NCBI RefSeq assembly: GCF_001723055.1
Contig: NZ_MDCR01000075.1
Coordinates: 1 to 64,000 of the forward strand
Origin: Streptomyces niveus
GTDB taxonomy: Bacteria > Actinomycetota > Actinomycetes > Streptomycetales > Streptomycetaceae
Direction: 5' to 3'
DNA length: 64,000 bases
In this document: positions 1 to 8,493 of the stretch, piece after piece
How positions within the stretch are numbered: the stretch's first letter is position 1
Layout of the letters: the number at the start of each line of letters is the position of its first letter
The notes under the pieces: model-generated
What the model was told of the DNA's origin: nothing
What the model saw: only the letters and a program-made list of their open reading frames with translations
The model's database searches: none
Made by a program: the position numbers and the translations under genes

Positions 1-31
1 CGACCGCGCCGGCGGGGGCGCGGAGACACAA

Positions 32-66
32 GTGAGGGGCGAACGCTTTCCGCGTTCGCCCCTCAC
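32..66. terminator. Rho-independent-type hairpin
   Basis: Two perfect 15-base arms (32-46 and 52-66) enclose a five-base TTTCC loop. It lies 71 bases past the stop of the minus-strand DUF3040 gene, so it probably ends that transcript. It could also serve a plus-strand gene that ends left of the window. Confidence 0.75.
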
Positions 67-137
67 CCGTACCGGCCGTGTCCCGGCCGGCCGCACCACT
101 TCAAGCTTGGGAGCCTGTGGGCCCGTACTACTACGCG

Positions 138-533
138 CTACTGACCCTGCTCGTCACGGCGACGCTGCCAGCGCTGCTCGATCCTGTTCATGAACGAGCG
201 GCGCTGCCGAGGTTGTCGCCGGTCGGCCGTGGCCTCACCGGATGCCTGTTGCTCACCCGGTTTCGGGGCCTTGCGCCAGCCGGTGACCGCGAGAACCGCG
301 CAGCCCAGCATGACGAGGAAGCCGACCACGCCCATCCAGATCTGCTTCGCGACCATACCGGTCATGAGGAGCGCGATACCCACCAGAAAGCCAGCGACCG
401 CCTGGTAGACCCGTCGCCGGGTGTACGTACGCAGCCCAGTTCCCTCAAGCGCTGTCGCGAACTTGGGATCTTCGGCGTACAGCGCTCGCTCCATTTGCTC
501 GAGCATTCGCTGCTCGTGCTCCGAGAGCGGCAC
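138..533 (-). CDS. DUF3040 family membrane protein
   Basis: A 131-residue protein starting MPLSEHEQRMLEQMERALYAEDP, the usual opening of actinobacterial DUF3040 proteins. Two hydrophobic segments follow at about residues 45-62 and 65-85, with a basic, disordered tail rich in Arg and Gln. The GTG start (531-533) is fixed by TAGGAGGA six bases upstream. The function of the family is not known. In actinomycetes it usually lies near the division and cell-wall (mraZ) region, which may lie just left of the window. A strong hairpin follows the stop codon. Confidence 0.85.
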   Translation of the reverse strand: MPLSEHEQRMLEQMERALYAEDPKFATALEGTGLRTYTRRRVYQAVAGFLVGIALLMTGMVAKQIWMGVVGFLVMLGCAVLAVTGWRKAPKPGEQQASGEATADRRQPRQRRSFMNRIEQRWQRRRDEQGQ

Positions 534-818
534 GGAGTCCTCCTAGTCGTCGGTCGCGGGGGGCGACCGGTATGCGGCCCCTTCAGGATAGGCAGGGAAT
601 CGCCCCCGTGATACCCGCCCTCTACGCCATTTCGCCAATCCGGGCCGCCATGCCGACTCGGCCGCTGAGGCGTTGATTCCCCAACCGTCGACCCGTCATG
701 CCGGAAGGCGTACCCCGATCATACGGCGCCGAACGCGTTGCCGGGGGGCCTGTGGCGCACTCCATGTGCAGCTGCGTTGCTGATCAGCCCGTCGATCAGT
801 GCTCGGGAGCGTTCACTG

Positions 819-1604
819 TCAGGCCCGCTTCTGGCCCAGGACGTGCAGCTGGCTCGCGACCGAGTGGAAGGACGGCTGTTCCGCGGCGGCGGCCTCCAGC
901 CTCAGAAGGGCGTCCAGCGCACCGGGCTGAGTGTCCACCAGGACACCCGGAACCAGGTCGGAGAAGACCCGTACGCCGTGGACCGCGCCCACGTCGACAC
1001 CGGCCTTGTCGACCAGCTCGGTGAGCAGCTCGACCGTGAACCGCCTGGGCACCGGGTCGCCCTCGCCCCAGCGGCCCGCGACGTCGGTGAGGGCCTGCCG
1101 GGCCTCGGTGAAGTGCCCGGCGAGCGCCCTGGCGAGGACGGCGCCGCCGAGGCCGGCCGCCAGGAGGCTGAGCGCACCGGAGGGGCGCAGCGCCTCGACC
1201 GCGTTGCGGACGCCCTCGGCCGGGTCGTCGACGTACTCCAGGACGCCGTGGCAGAGCACGGCGTCGTAGCCGCCGCGCTCCACCACGTCGAACAGGCCGT
1301 GGATGTCACCCTGAACGCCGTTGACGCGGTCGGCGACGCCCGCCTCGGCGGCCCGGCGCTCCAGCGCGAACAGCGCGTTGGGGCTCGGGTCGACGACGGT
1401 CACCCGATGGCCGAGGCGGGCGACGGGCACGGCGAAGTTGCCCGTGCCGCCTCCGGTGTCGAGCACGTCCAGGGCCGCCGTAGCCACGGCTGCGGCGCGC
1501 GCTTCGAGGGCGCGGCTGAGCACCTCCCAGACCACGGCGGTGCGCAGGGAGTTACGGGGGCGCGACGGCGTCTCTCCACCGACGGCAGGGGAAGGGTCCG
1601 ACAC
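819..1604 (-). CDS. class I SAM-dependent methyltransferase
   Basis: A 261-residue protein with a Rossmann-type methyltransferase core. Motif I is VLDTGGGTGNFAVPVA near residues 47-62. An acidic strand end VTVVDPSPNAL (about 73-83), a GDIHGLFDVV segment (about 100-110) and a post-motif region AVLCHGVLEYVDDP (about 115-128) follow. The layout resembles CmoA/UbiE-like soluble enzymes. The substrate cannot be read from sequence. The GTG start at 1604 has GAGGAG about nine bases upstream. The HEPN-domain gene lies 93 bases upstream on the same strand, so the two may be co-transcribed. There are 285 bases between this gene's stop and the DUF3040 start, in which I see only the DUF3040 ribosome site. 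Confidence 0.85.
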   Translation of the reverse strand: MSDPSPAVGGETPSRPRNSLRTAVVWEVLSRALEARAAAVATAALDVLDTGGGTGNFAVPVARLGHRVTVVDPSPNALFALERRAAEAGVADRVNGVQGDIHGLFDVVERGGYDAVLCHGVLEYVDDPAEGVRNAVEALRPSGALSLLAAGLGGAVLARALAGHFTEARQALTDVAGRWGEGDPVPRRFTVELLTELVDKAGVDVGAVHGVRVFSDLVPGVLVDTQPGALDALLRLEAAAAEQPSFHSVASQLHVLGQKRA

Positions 1605-1697
1605 GGCAGTTGACTCCTCGGCGCGGTGCCGCCCCAGGTCGCGGGGCGTGGGCGGTGCAGGTTCCGCACAGCCTATTGCCTCCGTCGGCCGTCCCCG

Positions 1698-2237
1698 TCA
1701 CCCAGCGGCGCCGCCCTTCTCCGGTCCTTCGGCCCTGGGCTGGGGCAGCACCGGTTCGAGCACGAGCAGCCGCTCCACCAGGCGCAGGAACATGGCGACG
1801 TCGCGCAGCAGATCGTCGGCGTCGCGGCTGCTCGCCGCGCCCTGTATGCCCGCCTCGGCCCGCGCCCTGCGAGTGGCTCCCGACGCGAACAGCGCGCTCC
1901 ATTCCGACAGCTCGGGCACGATCTCGGGCAGCACCTCCCAGGCGCTCCGTATGCGCCTGCGGCGCGGGCTCGTGGGCTCGGGGCGGCCCCGGGCGGCGAG
2001 AACGGCCGCGGCGGTGCGCAGGGCGGCGAGATGGGCCGTGGCATAGCGCTCGTTGGGTGTGCCGAGAGTGGCGGCCTCGTCCAGCCCGGAACGGGCCTTG
2101 GCGAGCAGATCGAGGGCGGCGGGCGGCGCGGTCGCGCGCCTCAGGACGGGGTGGACATCGGTCGCGGCGCCGGTCAGTGAGGGGGCAGGGCCGCCTGTGC
2201 TTCGCCGGCGTGCGGCTGCGGCGTAGGAACTGGCCAT
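1698..2237 (-). CDS. SAV_6107-type HEPN domain protein
   Basis: A 179-residue, mostly helical, Ala- and Arg-rich protein. The segment ALDLLAKARSGLDEAATL followed by ERYATAHLAALRTAAAVLA matches the actinobacterial SAV_6107 HEPN family. I place the start at the ATG giving MASSYAAAARR because AGGAGG lies seven bases before it; the longer reading frame upstream has no ribosome site. HEPN folds often bind nucleotides or cleave RNA, but I cannot see a clear RX4-6H motif and do not claim nuclease activity. The next gene rightwards is divergent, with 160 bases between the starts. Confidence 0.75.
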   Translation of the reverse strand: MASSYAAAARRRSTGGPAPSLTGAATDVHPVLRRATAPPAALDLLAKARSGLDEAATLGTPNERYATAHLAALRTAAAVLAARGRPEPTSPRRRRIRSAWEVLPEIVPELSEWSALFASGATRRARAEAGIQGAASSRDADDLLRDVAMFLRLVERLLVLEPVLPQPRAEGPEKGGAAG

Positions 2238-2328
2238 GACGAACCTCCTGGTCGTCTCTGTGACGGCTCTGTGGCCGTATGTGTCCATCGTGGGGCACAC
2301 CACTGACAATCGGCCCTGACCTGCGCTT

Positions 2329-2357
2329 TTGCTTCAATCATCGGTTCGGAGTAGCTT
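2329..2357 (+). promoter_or_regulatory. predicted promoter of the ABC-YhgE-TetR operon
   Basis: A TTGCTT -35-like hexamer (2329-2334) stands 17 bases before a TAGCTT -10-like hexamer (2352-2357). The -10 box overlaps the left arm of the palindrome at 2353-2384, so a protein bound there would block RNA polymerase. Confidence 0.5.
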
Positions 2358-2384
2358 TTGCACTGACTGGTCAGTGCAAAAGCT
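2353..2384. promoter_or_regulatory. 32-bp near-perfect palindrome, probable TetR operator
   Basis: Arms of 15 bases (AGCTTTTGCACTGAC and its exact complement) flank a two-base TG centre. The inner core CACTGACTGGTCAGTG resembles half-sites bound by TetR-family repressors. The palindrome overlaps the predicted -10 box and ends 13 bases before the start of the ATPase gene, whose operon ends with a tetR gene. As RNA it would form a strong hairpin, so a role in the leader RNA is an alternative. Confidence 0.7.
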
Positions 2385-2397
2385 CTGGGGAGGGCGC

Positions 2398-3222
2398 GTG
2401 AGAGCCGGACCGATCGACGGGGCCGCCGTCGTCGCCGAGGGATTCGGGCTGAAGGGGCCGCGCGGCTGGGTCTTCCGGGACGTCCGCGTCGACGTGGCCC
2501 CCGGTGGGATCCTCGCGATCGAGGGCGCGTCCGGTACGGGCCGCACCTGCCTCCTGCTCGCGCTCACCGGGCGGATGCGTCCCACCGCCGGACACGCGGA
2601 GATCGCCGGTCTGCGGGTGCCGCGCGCGATGGCCGCCGTGCGCCGTATCAGCGCGCTGGGCCCCGTCGCCGGCGTCAGCGAGCTGGACGCGGCCCTGACC
2701 GTCGCCGAGCACCTGCGCGAACGGGCCCTGCTCCGGCGCAGGTTCGACAGCTCCTTGAGAGGCTCGCTCCGCGCCCTGCTGCGGCCCCGCGCCGAACGCG
2801 CCGCCGAGGCACGCGGCCGTACGGAGGGCGCGCTGGCCACCGTGGAACTCGACCTGGGGGACCTGCCGAAGGGCGGTCGCACCGCCGTACGCGACCTGGA
2901 ACGGCTGGAGGCGCTGCGCCTCTCCGTGGCGCTGGCACTCATCGGCCGGCCGCGGCTGCTCGCCGTCGACGATCTCGACCTCAAGCTCTCCGACACCGAA
3001 CGGGCCCTCGCCTGGGACCTGTTGAGGTCTGTCGCGGCAGGCGGCACCACCGTCGTCGCCGTCTGCGGCCAGGCCCCGACGGGCATCGCCACCGTCCGCC
3101 CGGCCGGCGCCCCCGCGCGGAGCAAAACCACCGCCGACACCACAGCCACCGACGACCACGAAGACGCCGGGCACACCGAGGAGGGGACGGCCGATGCGTT
3201 CGCCGAGACTGGCCGCGCTTGA
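2398..3222 (+). CDS. degenerate ABC-type ATPase subunit paired with YhgE/Pip protein
   Basis: A 274-residue protein with the outline of an ABC ATP-binding domain. The Walker A region reads EGASGTGRT (about residues 42-50), with Arg49 where the catalytic Lys normally sits. The Walker B region is RLLAVDDLD. The canonical LSGGQ signature is not recognisable; RLSVALALIGRP stands in its place. The C-terminal 30 residues are Thr/Asp/Ala-rich and probably disordered. The GTG start at 2398 follows GGGGAGGG. The frame overlaps the next gene by 29 bases, so the two are translationally linked. It probably supports, or evolved from, an exporter energising the YhgE/Pip protein. ATP hydrolysis is doubtful from sequence. 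Confidence 0.75.
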   Translation: MRAGPIDGAAVVAEGFGLKGPRGWVFRDVRVDVAPGGILAIEGASGTGRTCLLLALTGRMRPTAGHAEIAGLRVPRAMAAVRRISALGPVAGVSELDAALTVAEHLRERALLRRRFDSSLRGSLRALLRPRAERAAEARGRTEGALATVELDLGDLPKGGRTAVRDLERLEALRLSVALALIGRPRLLAVDDLDLKLSDTERALAWDLLRSVAAGGTTVVAVCGQAPTGIATVRPAGAPARSKTTADTTATDDHEDAGHTEEGTADAFAETGRA

Positions 3223-5281
3223 GCTGAAGCGGTTCGGCAGGGGGCGGCTGCCGCGCGCCGCGCTCGTCGCGATCACGCTGCTGCCCCTGCTGTACGGCGC
3301 GCTGTACCTGTGGTCCTTCTGGGACCCGTACGGCAGACTCGACCGGATCCCCGTCGCGCTGGTCAACGATGACAAGGGCGCCACCGCGTCCGGCGAGAAG
3401 CTCACCGCCGGCGACGACATCACCCGCGGTCTGCGCGAGAGCGAGGTCTTCGACTGGCGCGAGGTGAGCGCCGAGCAGGCCCGTGAGGGCGTGGCGGACG
3501 GCACGTACTACCTGTCGCTGACCATGCCCGCCGACTTCAGCCGGCGGATCGCGTCCAGTTCCGGCGACTCCCCCGAGACGTCCGCGCTCCAGGTCGTCAC
3601 GAACGACGCCAACAACTACATCGTCGGCCAGATCTCCCGGACCGTCTTCAGCGAGGTGCGGACGGCGGCCTCCGCGAAGGCGTCGCGCTCGTTCCTCGAC
3701 CGGATCTTCATCTCCTTCTCCGGCATCCACGACGCGACGGAGAAGGCCGCCGAGGGCGCCGACAAGCTCAAGGGCGGCGTCAGCACGGCCAAGAAGGGCT
3801 CGGCCGACCTCGCGGCCGGGCTGAAGGACGCCAAGGCGGGCAGCGGCGAGCTGGCGGGCGGCGTCAAGAAGCTCGACAAGGGCGCGGGAGAGCTGGAGAA
3901 GGGCTCGCGGCAGGTCTCCGCCGGGACCCAGGCGCTCGCCGACAAGGTCAACGGGGCGGCGGGGAGCCTGCGTCCGTATCTGAAGGAGAACGGCGCGACG
4001 ATCGCCGAGACGGCCCGTCTGGTCGCCGATTCCTCCGGGGCGATGCGCGGCCATCTCGACGACCTCGTGAAGGGCGCGCCCCTCGCGGCGACCGCCGCCC
4101 ACGAGGCGTCCGACGACCTCGCGGACATCTACCGGACGCGCTGCGAGGAGAGCGACGAGCCCGACCCGGCCGCCTGCCCGCCGCTGGAGCGCGCCAGGAC
4201 GGCGGCGGCGGACGCGGCCCAGGTCGCCGACGACGTGAACGCCCTCGTCGAGGACAGCGGCGACGATCTGACGAAGCTCGACGGGCGGCTCGCGAAGCTC
4301 CAGGAGCAGGCGACCGCGCTCGCGAAGCGGGCCCCTCATCTGAACGACGACCTCAAGACGGCCGTCGCCAAGGTCAACCAGCTCAACTCCGGTGCCAAGA
4401 AGGTCGCCAAGGGCGCCGACGAGCTGCACACCGGGCTCACCACCGCCAAGAAGGGCTCCACCGACCTAGACGCCGGCGTGAAGAAGCTCGGCGCGGGCGC
4501 GAACAGCCTGGACGGCGGTCTCTTCACCCTCGCCGACGGTTCCGCCGACCTCGCCGCCGGACTGGGCGACGGTGTCGGCAAGATCCCGGACTACGGGAAG
4601 AGGGACCGCGACCTCCGTACGGAGGTGATGGCCGACCCCGTCCAGCTCGCCTCCCGTTCCACCCACGAGGCGCCCAACTACGGCACCGGTTTCGCCCCTT
4701 ACTTCATCCCGCTCTCCCTGTGGGTCGGCGCGATGGTGGCGTACATGCTGATCCAGCCGCTCAACCGGCGTGCCCTCGCCGCCGGTTCGTCCGCGTGGCG
4801 GATCGCCGTCGCGGGCTGGCTGCCGGTGGTGGGCATCGGTCTGCTCCAGGTCGGCGCGCTGATGTCCGTACTGCACTGGGGACTCGGCCTCCAGATGACC
4901 CGCGCCGTCGGCACGGTCGGTTTCCTGGCCCTGGTCACCTGCTGTTTCGCCGCGATCGTGCAGTGGCTGAACGCCCGCTTCGGGGCGGCGGGGCGGATCC
5001 TCGTCCTCGCCGTGCTGATGCTCCAGCTGACCTCGGCGGGCGGCACCTACCCCGTACAGACGAGCCCCGGCTTCTTCAACGCCGTCCATCCCTTCCTGCC
5101 GATGAGTTACGTGGTGGAGTCGCTGCGCGTCCTCATCACCGGTGGCGGGCTCGGGCCGGTCTGGCAGGGCTGCGCCGTCCTCGCGGCGTTCACGGCGGGC
5201 GCGCTGGCGCTGACGGCGGTCTCCGCGCGCCGCAGGCAGGTCTGGACGGTGGACAGGCTGCATCCCGAGTTGAGCCTGTGA
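3194..5281 (+). CDS. YhgE/Pip domain-containing membrane protein
   Basis: A 695-residue protein with one membrane span near residues 20-40, a long external region and about five to six spans in the last 220 residues. The N-terminal signature after the first span is PVALVNDDKGA, typical of the YhgE/Pip family. The external part holds many short repeats of the KGSADLAAGL and GAGELEKGS kind, which form the helical YhgE repeat stalk. C-terminally the family shares the ABC-2-type permease fold. Some members act as phage receptors (Lactococcus Pip) and others resemble the type VII secretion protein EsaA. GAGGAGGGG lies before the ATG. It is cotranscribed with the degenerate ATPase and tetR, so export of an unknown compound is the likely role. 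Confidence 0.85.
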   Translation: MRSPRLAALELKRFGRGRLPRAALVAITLLPLLYGALYLWSFWDPYGRLDRIPVALVNDDKGATASGEKLTAGDDITRGLRESEVFDWREVSAEQAREGVADGTYYLSLTMPADFSRRIASSSGDSPETSALQVVTNDANNYIVGQISRTVFSEVRTAASAKASRSFLDRIFISFSGIHDATEKAAEGADKLKGGVSTAKKGSADLAAGLKDAKAGSGELAGGVKKLDKGAGELEKGSRQVSAGTQALADKVNGAAGSLRPYLKENGATIAETARLVADSSGAMRGHLDDLVKGAPLAATAAHEASDDLADIYRTRCEESDEPDPAACPPLERARTAAADAAQVADDVNALVEDSGDDLTKLDGRLAKLQEQATALAKRAPHLNDDLKTAVAKVNQLNSGAKKVAKGADELHTGLTTAKKGSTDLDAGVKKLGAGANSLDGGLFTLADGSADLAAGLGDGVGKIPDYGKRDRDLRTEVMADPVQLASRSTHEAPNYGTGFAPYFIPLSLWVGAMVAYMLIQPLNRRALAAGSSAWRIAVAGWLPVVGIGLLQVGALMSVLHWGLGLQMTRAVGTVGFLALVTCCFAAIVQWLNARFGAAGRILVLAVLMLQLTSAGGTYPVQTSPGFFNAVHPFLPMSYVVESLRVLITGGGLGPVWQGCAVLAAFTAGALALTAVSARRRQVWTVDRLHPELSL

Positions 5282-5314
5282 GCCGGTGAGTCGGCCCCGT
5301 ACGCCAACACCTGT

Positions 5315-5320
5315 GAGAAT
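5315..5320 (+). promoter_or_regulatory. possible leaderless -10 box for tetR
   Basis: GAGAAT, preceded by TGT as in an extended -10 element, lies seven bases before the ATG, and no ribosome site is visible. This would allow a second, leaderless tetR transcript besides the operon message. Confidence 0.35.
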
Positions 5321-5327
5321 CGGCCCC

Positions 5328-5936
5328 ATGGACAGGAGCAGCACCCGCCGGCAGGCCACCCGACAGAAGCTCTACGAGGCCGCGGTGACGCTCATCGCCG
5401 AACAGGGCTTCTCGGCGACGACCGTGGACGAGATCGCCGAGCGCGCCGGAGTCGCGAAGGGCACGGTCTACTACAACTTCAAGAGCAAGACCGAGCTGTT
5501 CGAGGAGCTCCTGCGGCACGGCGTCGGCCTGCTGACCGCCTCCCTCCAGTCCGCGGCCGACGACACGGCGAAGCGCGACGGGACCAGCGTGCAGGCGCTG
5601 GACGCCATGATCCGGGCGGGGCTCGCCTTCATCGACCGCTATCCGGCCTTCACCCAGCTGTACGTGGCCGAACTCTGGCGCACGAACCGCGCGTGGCAGT
5701 CCACGCTGCTGGTGGTGCGCCAACAGGCCGTCGCCGTCGTGGAGAAGGTGCTCCAGGAGGGCGTCGACGGCGGTGAGCTGAGCCGTGAGATCGACATTCC
5801 GCTGACGGCCGCCGCGCTGGTGGGGATGGTGCTGGTGGCGGCTCTGGACTGGCAGGCGTTCCAGCCCGAGCGGTCGATCGACGACGTGCACTCGGCACTG
5901 TCGCTGCTGCTGCACGGCCGGGTCGGCGGGGGCTGA
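5328..5936 (+). CDS. TetR/AcrR family transcriptional regulator
   Basis: A 202-residue regulator. The N-terminal helix-turn-helix is textbook TetR: RQKLYEAAVTLIAEQGFSAT, then VDEIAERAGVAKGTVYYNFKSKTELF (about residues 9-60). The remaining 140 residues form the variable ligand and dimer domain. I choose the ATG at 5328; an in-frame GTG 42 bases upstream would add a Pro/Arg tail without a better ribosome site. It is the third gene of the ABC-YhgE operon, 46 bases after yhgE, so self-regulation through the palindrome at 2353-2384 is the simplest model. An 18-bp hairpin follows the stop. Confidence 0.9.
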   Translation: MDRSSTRRQATRQKLYEAAVTLIAEQGFSATTVDEIAERAGVAKGTVYYNFKSKTELFEELLRHGVGLLTASLQSAADDTAKRDGTSVQALDAMIRAGLAFIDRYPAFTQLYVAELWRTNRAWQSTLLVVRQQAVAVVEKVLQEGVDGGELSREIDIPLTAAALVGMVLVAALDWQAFQPERSIDDVHSALSLLLHGRVGGG

Positions 5937-5979
5937 CACAGCGACCGGCCGACAGGAAGCGACGCGCACACATGGAAAT

Positions 5980-6028
5980 GCGCCGCTCCGACCGGGCTTC
6001 CTCACTCCGGGCCCGGTCGGAGCGGCGC
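5980..6028 (+). terminator. terminator of the ABC-YhgE-TetR operon
   Basis: Perfect 18-base arms (5980-5997 and 6011-6028) with a 13-base loop begin 43 bases after the tetR stop. The rest of the 305-base gap up to the next gene holds only the DUF4126 promoter region. Confidence 0.8.
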
Positions 6029-6228
6029 ACGTCCCACCCCGTAGCGGTCGGGGTGCCACGCCGCTCCGCCGCCCCGTGCCGGCGGTGTCGGCGTCGCGCC
6101 CCTCCCGTGCCCCTCACTCTTCCGTCTCCGCAGGTGGGGGCCCATCCGCGTCTCTACTCATCTCACGTACTAGGTACGGATACTCAGAGCCCCGTTCCGG
6201 AGCTCACCCGTCCGGCCCACACTCTGGC

Positions 6229-6234
6229 TACGAT
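6229..6234 (+). promoter_or_regulatory. leaderless -10 box for DUF4126 gene
   Basis: TACGAT lies seven bases before the GTG start. No purine-rich ribosome site precedes that start, so transcription probably begins at or next to it. Confidence 0.45.
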
Positions 6235-6241
6235 CACGTCC

Positions 6242-6847
6242 GTGTCCGTACTCCCCCTTGTCTTCACCAGCGGCTGGGCCAGCGGCATCAACGCCTACGC
6301 GGTGGTCCTGCTGTTCGGCGTCTTCGGCGCGACCGGGCTGACCGACGAGGTCCCCGAGTCGCTTCAGCGCACCGACGTGCTGGTCGTCGTCGGTGTCCTC
6401 TTCGTCTGCGAGGCGGTGGCGGACAAGATCCCGTACGTCGACTCGATCTGGGACACCGCGCACACGGTGATCAGACCGGTGTCCGGCGCGGTGGTCGCCG
6501 CGCTGCTCGCCGGGCAGAGCGGTTCGCTCCCGGAGATCGCGGCGGGCGCGGTCGGCGGCTCGACCGCCCTGATGAGCCATCTGGTGAAGGCCGGCACGAG
6601 GATGGCGGTGAACACCTCCCCGGAGCCCTTCAGCAACATCGCCGTGAGCACCGCGGAGGACCTGGGCGTCGCCGGGATCATCACCTTCGCGATCTTCCAC
6701 CCGCTAGCGGCGGCGATCGTCGCGGGCGGTCTCCTCCTGCTCGGCATCGTGATCATCGTCTTCCTGGCCGCGAAGATCCGGAACTTCCGGCGGCGCAAGG
6801 CGGAGAGACGCACGCGGCGGCGCGTCGCCGCGACGTGGCCCGACTGA
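6242..6847 (+). CDS. DUF4126 family integral membrane protein
   Basis: A 201-residue protein with the DUF4126 opening SVLPLVFTSGWASGINAYAVVLLFG, read from position 6242. About five hydrophobic segments follow, and the C-terminus is strongly basic (RNFRRRKAERRTRRR). The conserved segment DKIPYVDSIWDTAHTVIRP (about residues 62-80) is characteristic of the family. The function is not established. The start is a GTG chosen because the homologous region begins there and a -10-like TACGAT lies seven bases upstream; the open frame extends further left through a tetR terminator and cannot be coding there. The oxidoreductase downstream is 61 bases away, with its own -10 candidate. Confidence 0.85.
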   Translation: MSVLPLVFTSGWASGINAYAVVLLFGVFGATGLTDEVPESLQRTDVLVVVGVLFVCEAVADKIPYVDSIWDTAHTVIRPVSGAVVAALLAGQSGSLPEIAAGAVGGSTALMSHLVKAGTRMAVNTSPEPFSNIAVSTAEDLGVAGIITFAIFHPLAAAIVAGGLLLLGIVIIVFLAAKIRNFRRRKAERRTRRRVAATWPD

Positions 6848-6908
6848 CGGGCGGCCGGACGCTCCCCGGGCGCGGCGGCGGGAAATCCGGCCGCTAAGGT
6901 CCACTTCC

Positions 6909-8447
6909 ATGGCACGAATTGCGGTGATCGGCGCCGGGATGGGCGCGATGGCGGCGGCTGCCCGGCTGGCGGTGGCCGGGCACCGGGTGACGGTGTACGA
7001 GCGCTCGGCGACGTACGGCGGCGCCGTCGGCCGGTTCGAGCGTGACGGTTTCGCGTACGACACGGGGCCCGGGCTGCTGCATCTGCCCGCCGTCTACCGG
7101 GATCTGTTCGTCAAGACCGGCAAGAAGCCGCTCGAAGAGTGCGTGCGGATGACCCAGGTCGACCCGGCGAGCAGGCATGTGTTCCCGGACGGCACCGTCG
7201 TGTCCCTGCCGAACGCGTCGCGCGGCGGTGTCGTCGCGGCCCTGGACGCCGCGCTCGGCGCGGGCGCGGGCGAGCGGTGGGGCGACTTCCTCGGCCGGGC
7301 GCGGGACGCCTGGGACCGGTCGCGGCGTCCTCTGTTGGAGGAGCCGCTGCGCGAGGACTGGCAGGTGCTGGGGCGCGATCCGTATCCGGCCCTGCGGCAG
7401 CGGCGGCTGCTGCGCGGCCCCCGGTCGGCGGGCACCGTCGCCGAGGTGGGGTCGTGGGAGCTGGGTGATTCCCGGCTCGCCGCGCTGTTCGACGGGTACG
7501 CCCTGTCGTACGGGCTCGATCCCCGGCACACCCCGGCGGGCGCCGCGCTGCTGCCGTACATGGAGCAGACCTTCGGGAGCTGGTACGTACGGGGCGGGAT
7601 GCGGGCGCTGGCGCACGCGGTGTACGAGCGGTGCCTGGAGCGACGGGTGGAGTTCGTCTTCCACGCCGACGTGGTCCGGATCGTGGAGAAGGACGGGCGC
7701 GCGGCCGGTGTCGAGCTGGCGCCCGGGCCGTCCGACGACGCCGCCACCGTCGTCGACGCGGACCATGTGGTGGCCGGCACCGCTCCCGCCGCGCTGGTGG
7801 GCGACGAGCTGTGGCGGGACGACGACGTACGGCCGCGGGGCGGTGGCGCGGGTGTCGGGACGCCGTCGGTGCCCGGCAGGTTCACGGTGCTGCTGGCCCT
7901 GCGTGGTGGCAGACCGGACGGTACGGCACACCGCACGGTCATCCACTCCCCCGGCCGTGGCGACGAGGCCGGCGCCGTGTTCTCCGGGCGGACGGCGGAG
8001 CGGCCCACGGTCACGGTGCTGCGGCCCGACGACCCGACGACGCGTCCGGACGACGGGCACGAGGCGGTCACCGTGACGGCGACCGTGGCACCGCACGGTC
8101 CGGTGGACTGGACGGACGCCGGGCTGCGGGAGCGGTACGCCGATGTGCTGGTGGAGGTGGCGGGCGCCGCCGTGCCCGAGCTGCGGGAGCGGCTGCGCTG
8201 GCGGGAGATCCGTACGCCGGCCGACACGGCGGCCAGGACCGGGGCGCGGGGCGGTTCGGTGCCCGCGCCGTCGCTGGCGGGTGCCGACGGCCGGCTGCTG
8301 CGTCCGGCGAACAGCACGCGGCTGCCCGGTCTGTATCTCGTCGGCGGCGAGGCGCACCCGGGCGGTGGGCTGGCGCACGCGGGGATGTCCGGGGCGCTGG
8401 TCGCGGGGCTGATCGTCGAGGGGGCGGACTTCCGCGGCTCGCGCTGA
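6909..8447 (+). CDS. NAD(P)/FAD-dependent oxidoreductase, phytoene desaturase (CrtI)-like
   Basis: A 512-residue flavoprotein. It begins with a dinucleotide-binding motif, IAVIGAGMGAMAAAARLAVAG (residues 4-24), and the following strand end VTVYERS. Early on it has a CrtI-type segment YDTGPGLLHLPAVYRDLF. The C-terminal FAD signature is LYLVGGEAHPGGGLAHAGMSG. These are features of the phytoene desaturase and amine oxidase superfamily. No carotenoid genes accompany it here, so the substrate is unknown and the carotenoid role should not be assumed. A TAAGGT -10-like box lies eight bases before the ATG, with no clear ribosome site, so a near-leaderless transcript is likely. Confidence 0.8.
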   Translation: MARIAVIGAGMGAMAAAARLAVAGHRVTVYERSATYGGAVGRFERDGFAYDTGPGLLHLPAVYRDLFVKTGKKPLEECVRMTQVDPASRHVFPDGTVVSLPNASRGGVVAALDAALGAGAGERWGDFLGRARDAWDRSRRPLLEEPLREDWQVLGRDPYPALRQRRLLRGPRSAGTVAEVGSWELGDSRLAALFDGYALSYGLDPRHTPAGAALLPYMEQTFGSWYVRGGMRALAHAVYERCLERRVEFVFHADVVRIVEKDGRAAGVELAPGPSDDAATVVDADHVVAGTAPAALVGDELWRDDDVRPRGGGAGVGTPSVPGRFTVLLALRGGRPDGTAHRTVIHSPGRGDEAGAVFSGRTAERPTVTVLRPDDPTTRPDDGHEAVTVTATVAPHGPVDWTDAGLRERYADVLVEVAGAAVPELRERLRWREIRTPADTAARTGARGGSVPAPSLAGADGRLLRPANSTRLPGLYLVGGEAHPGGGLAHAGMSGALVAGLIVEGADFRGSR

Positions 8448-8493
8448 ACTCGCGAACATATGGCGGGAGTTGACCGGCCGCCGTCAGGAGCGG

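Noticed and set aside
2353..2384. Reading the palindrome before the ABC-like gene as a terminator
   Set aside because: It sits between a plausible promoter and the ribosome site of the next gene, and no plus-strand gene ends before it. An operator fits better, though an RNA role is not excluded.
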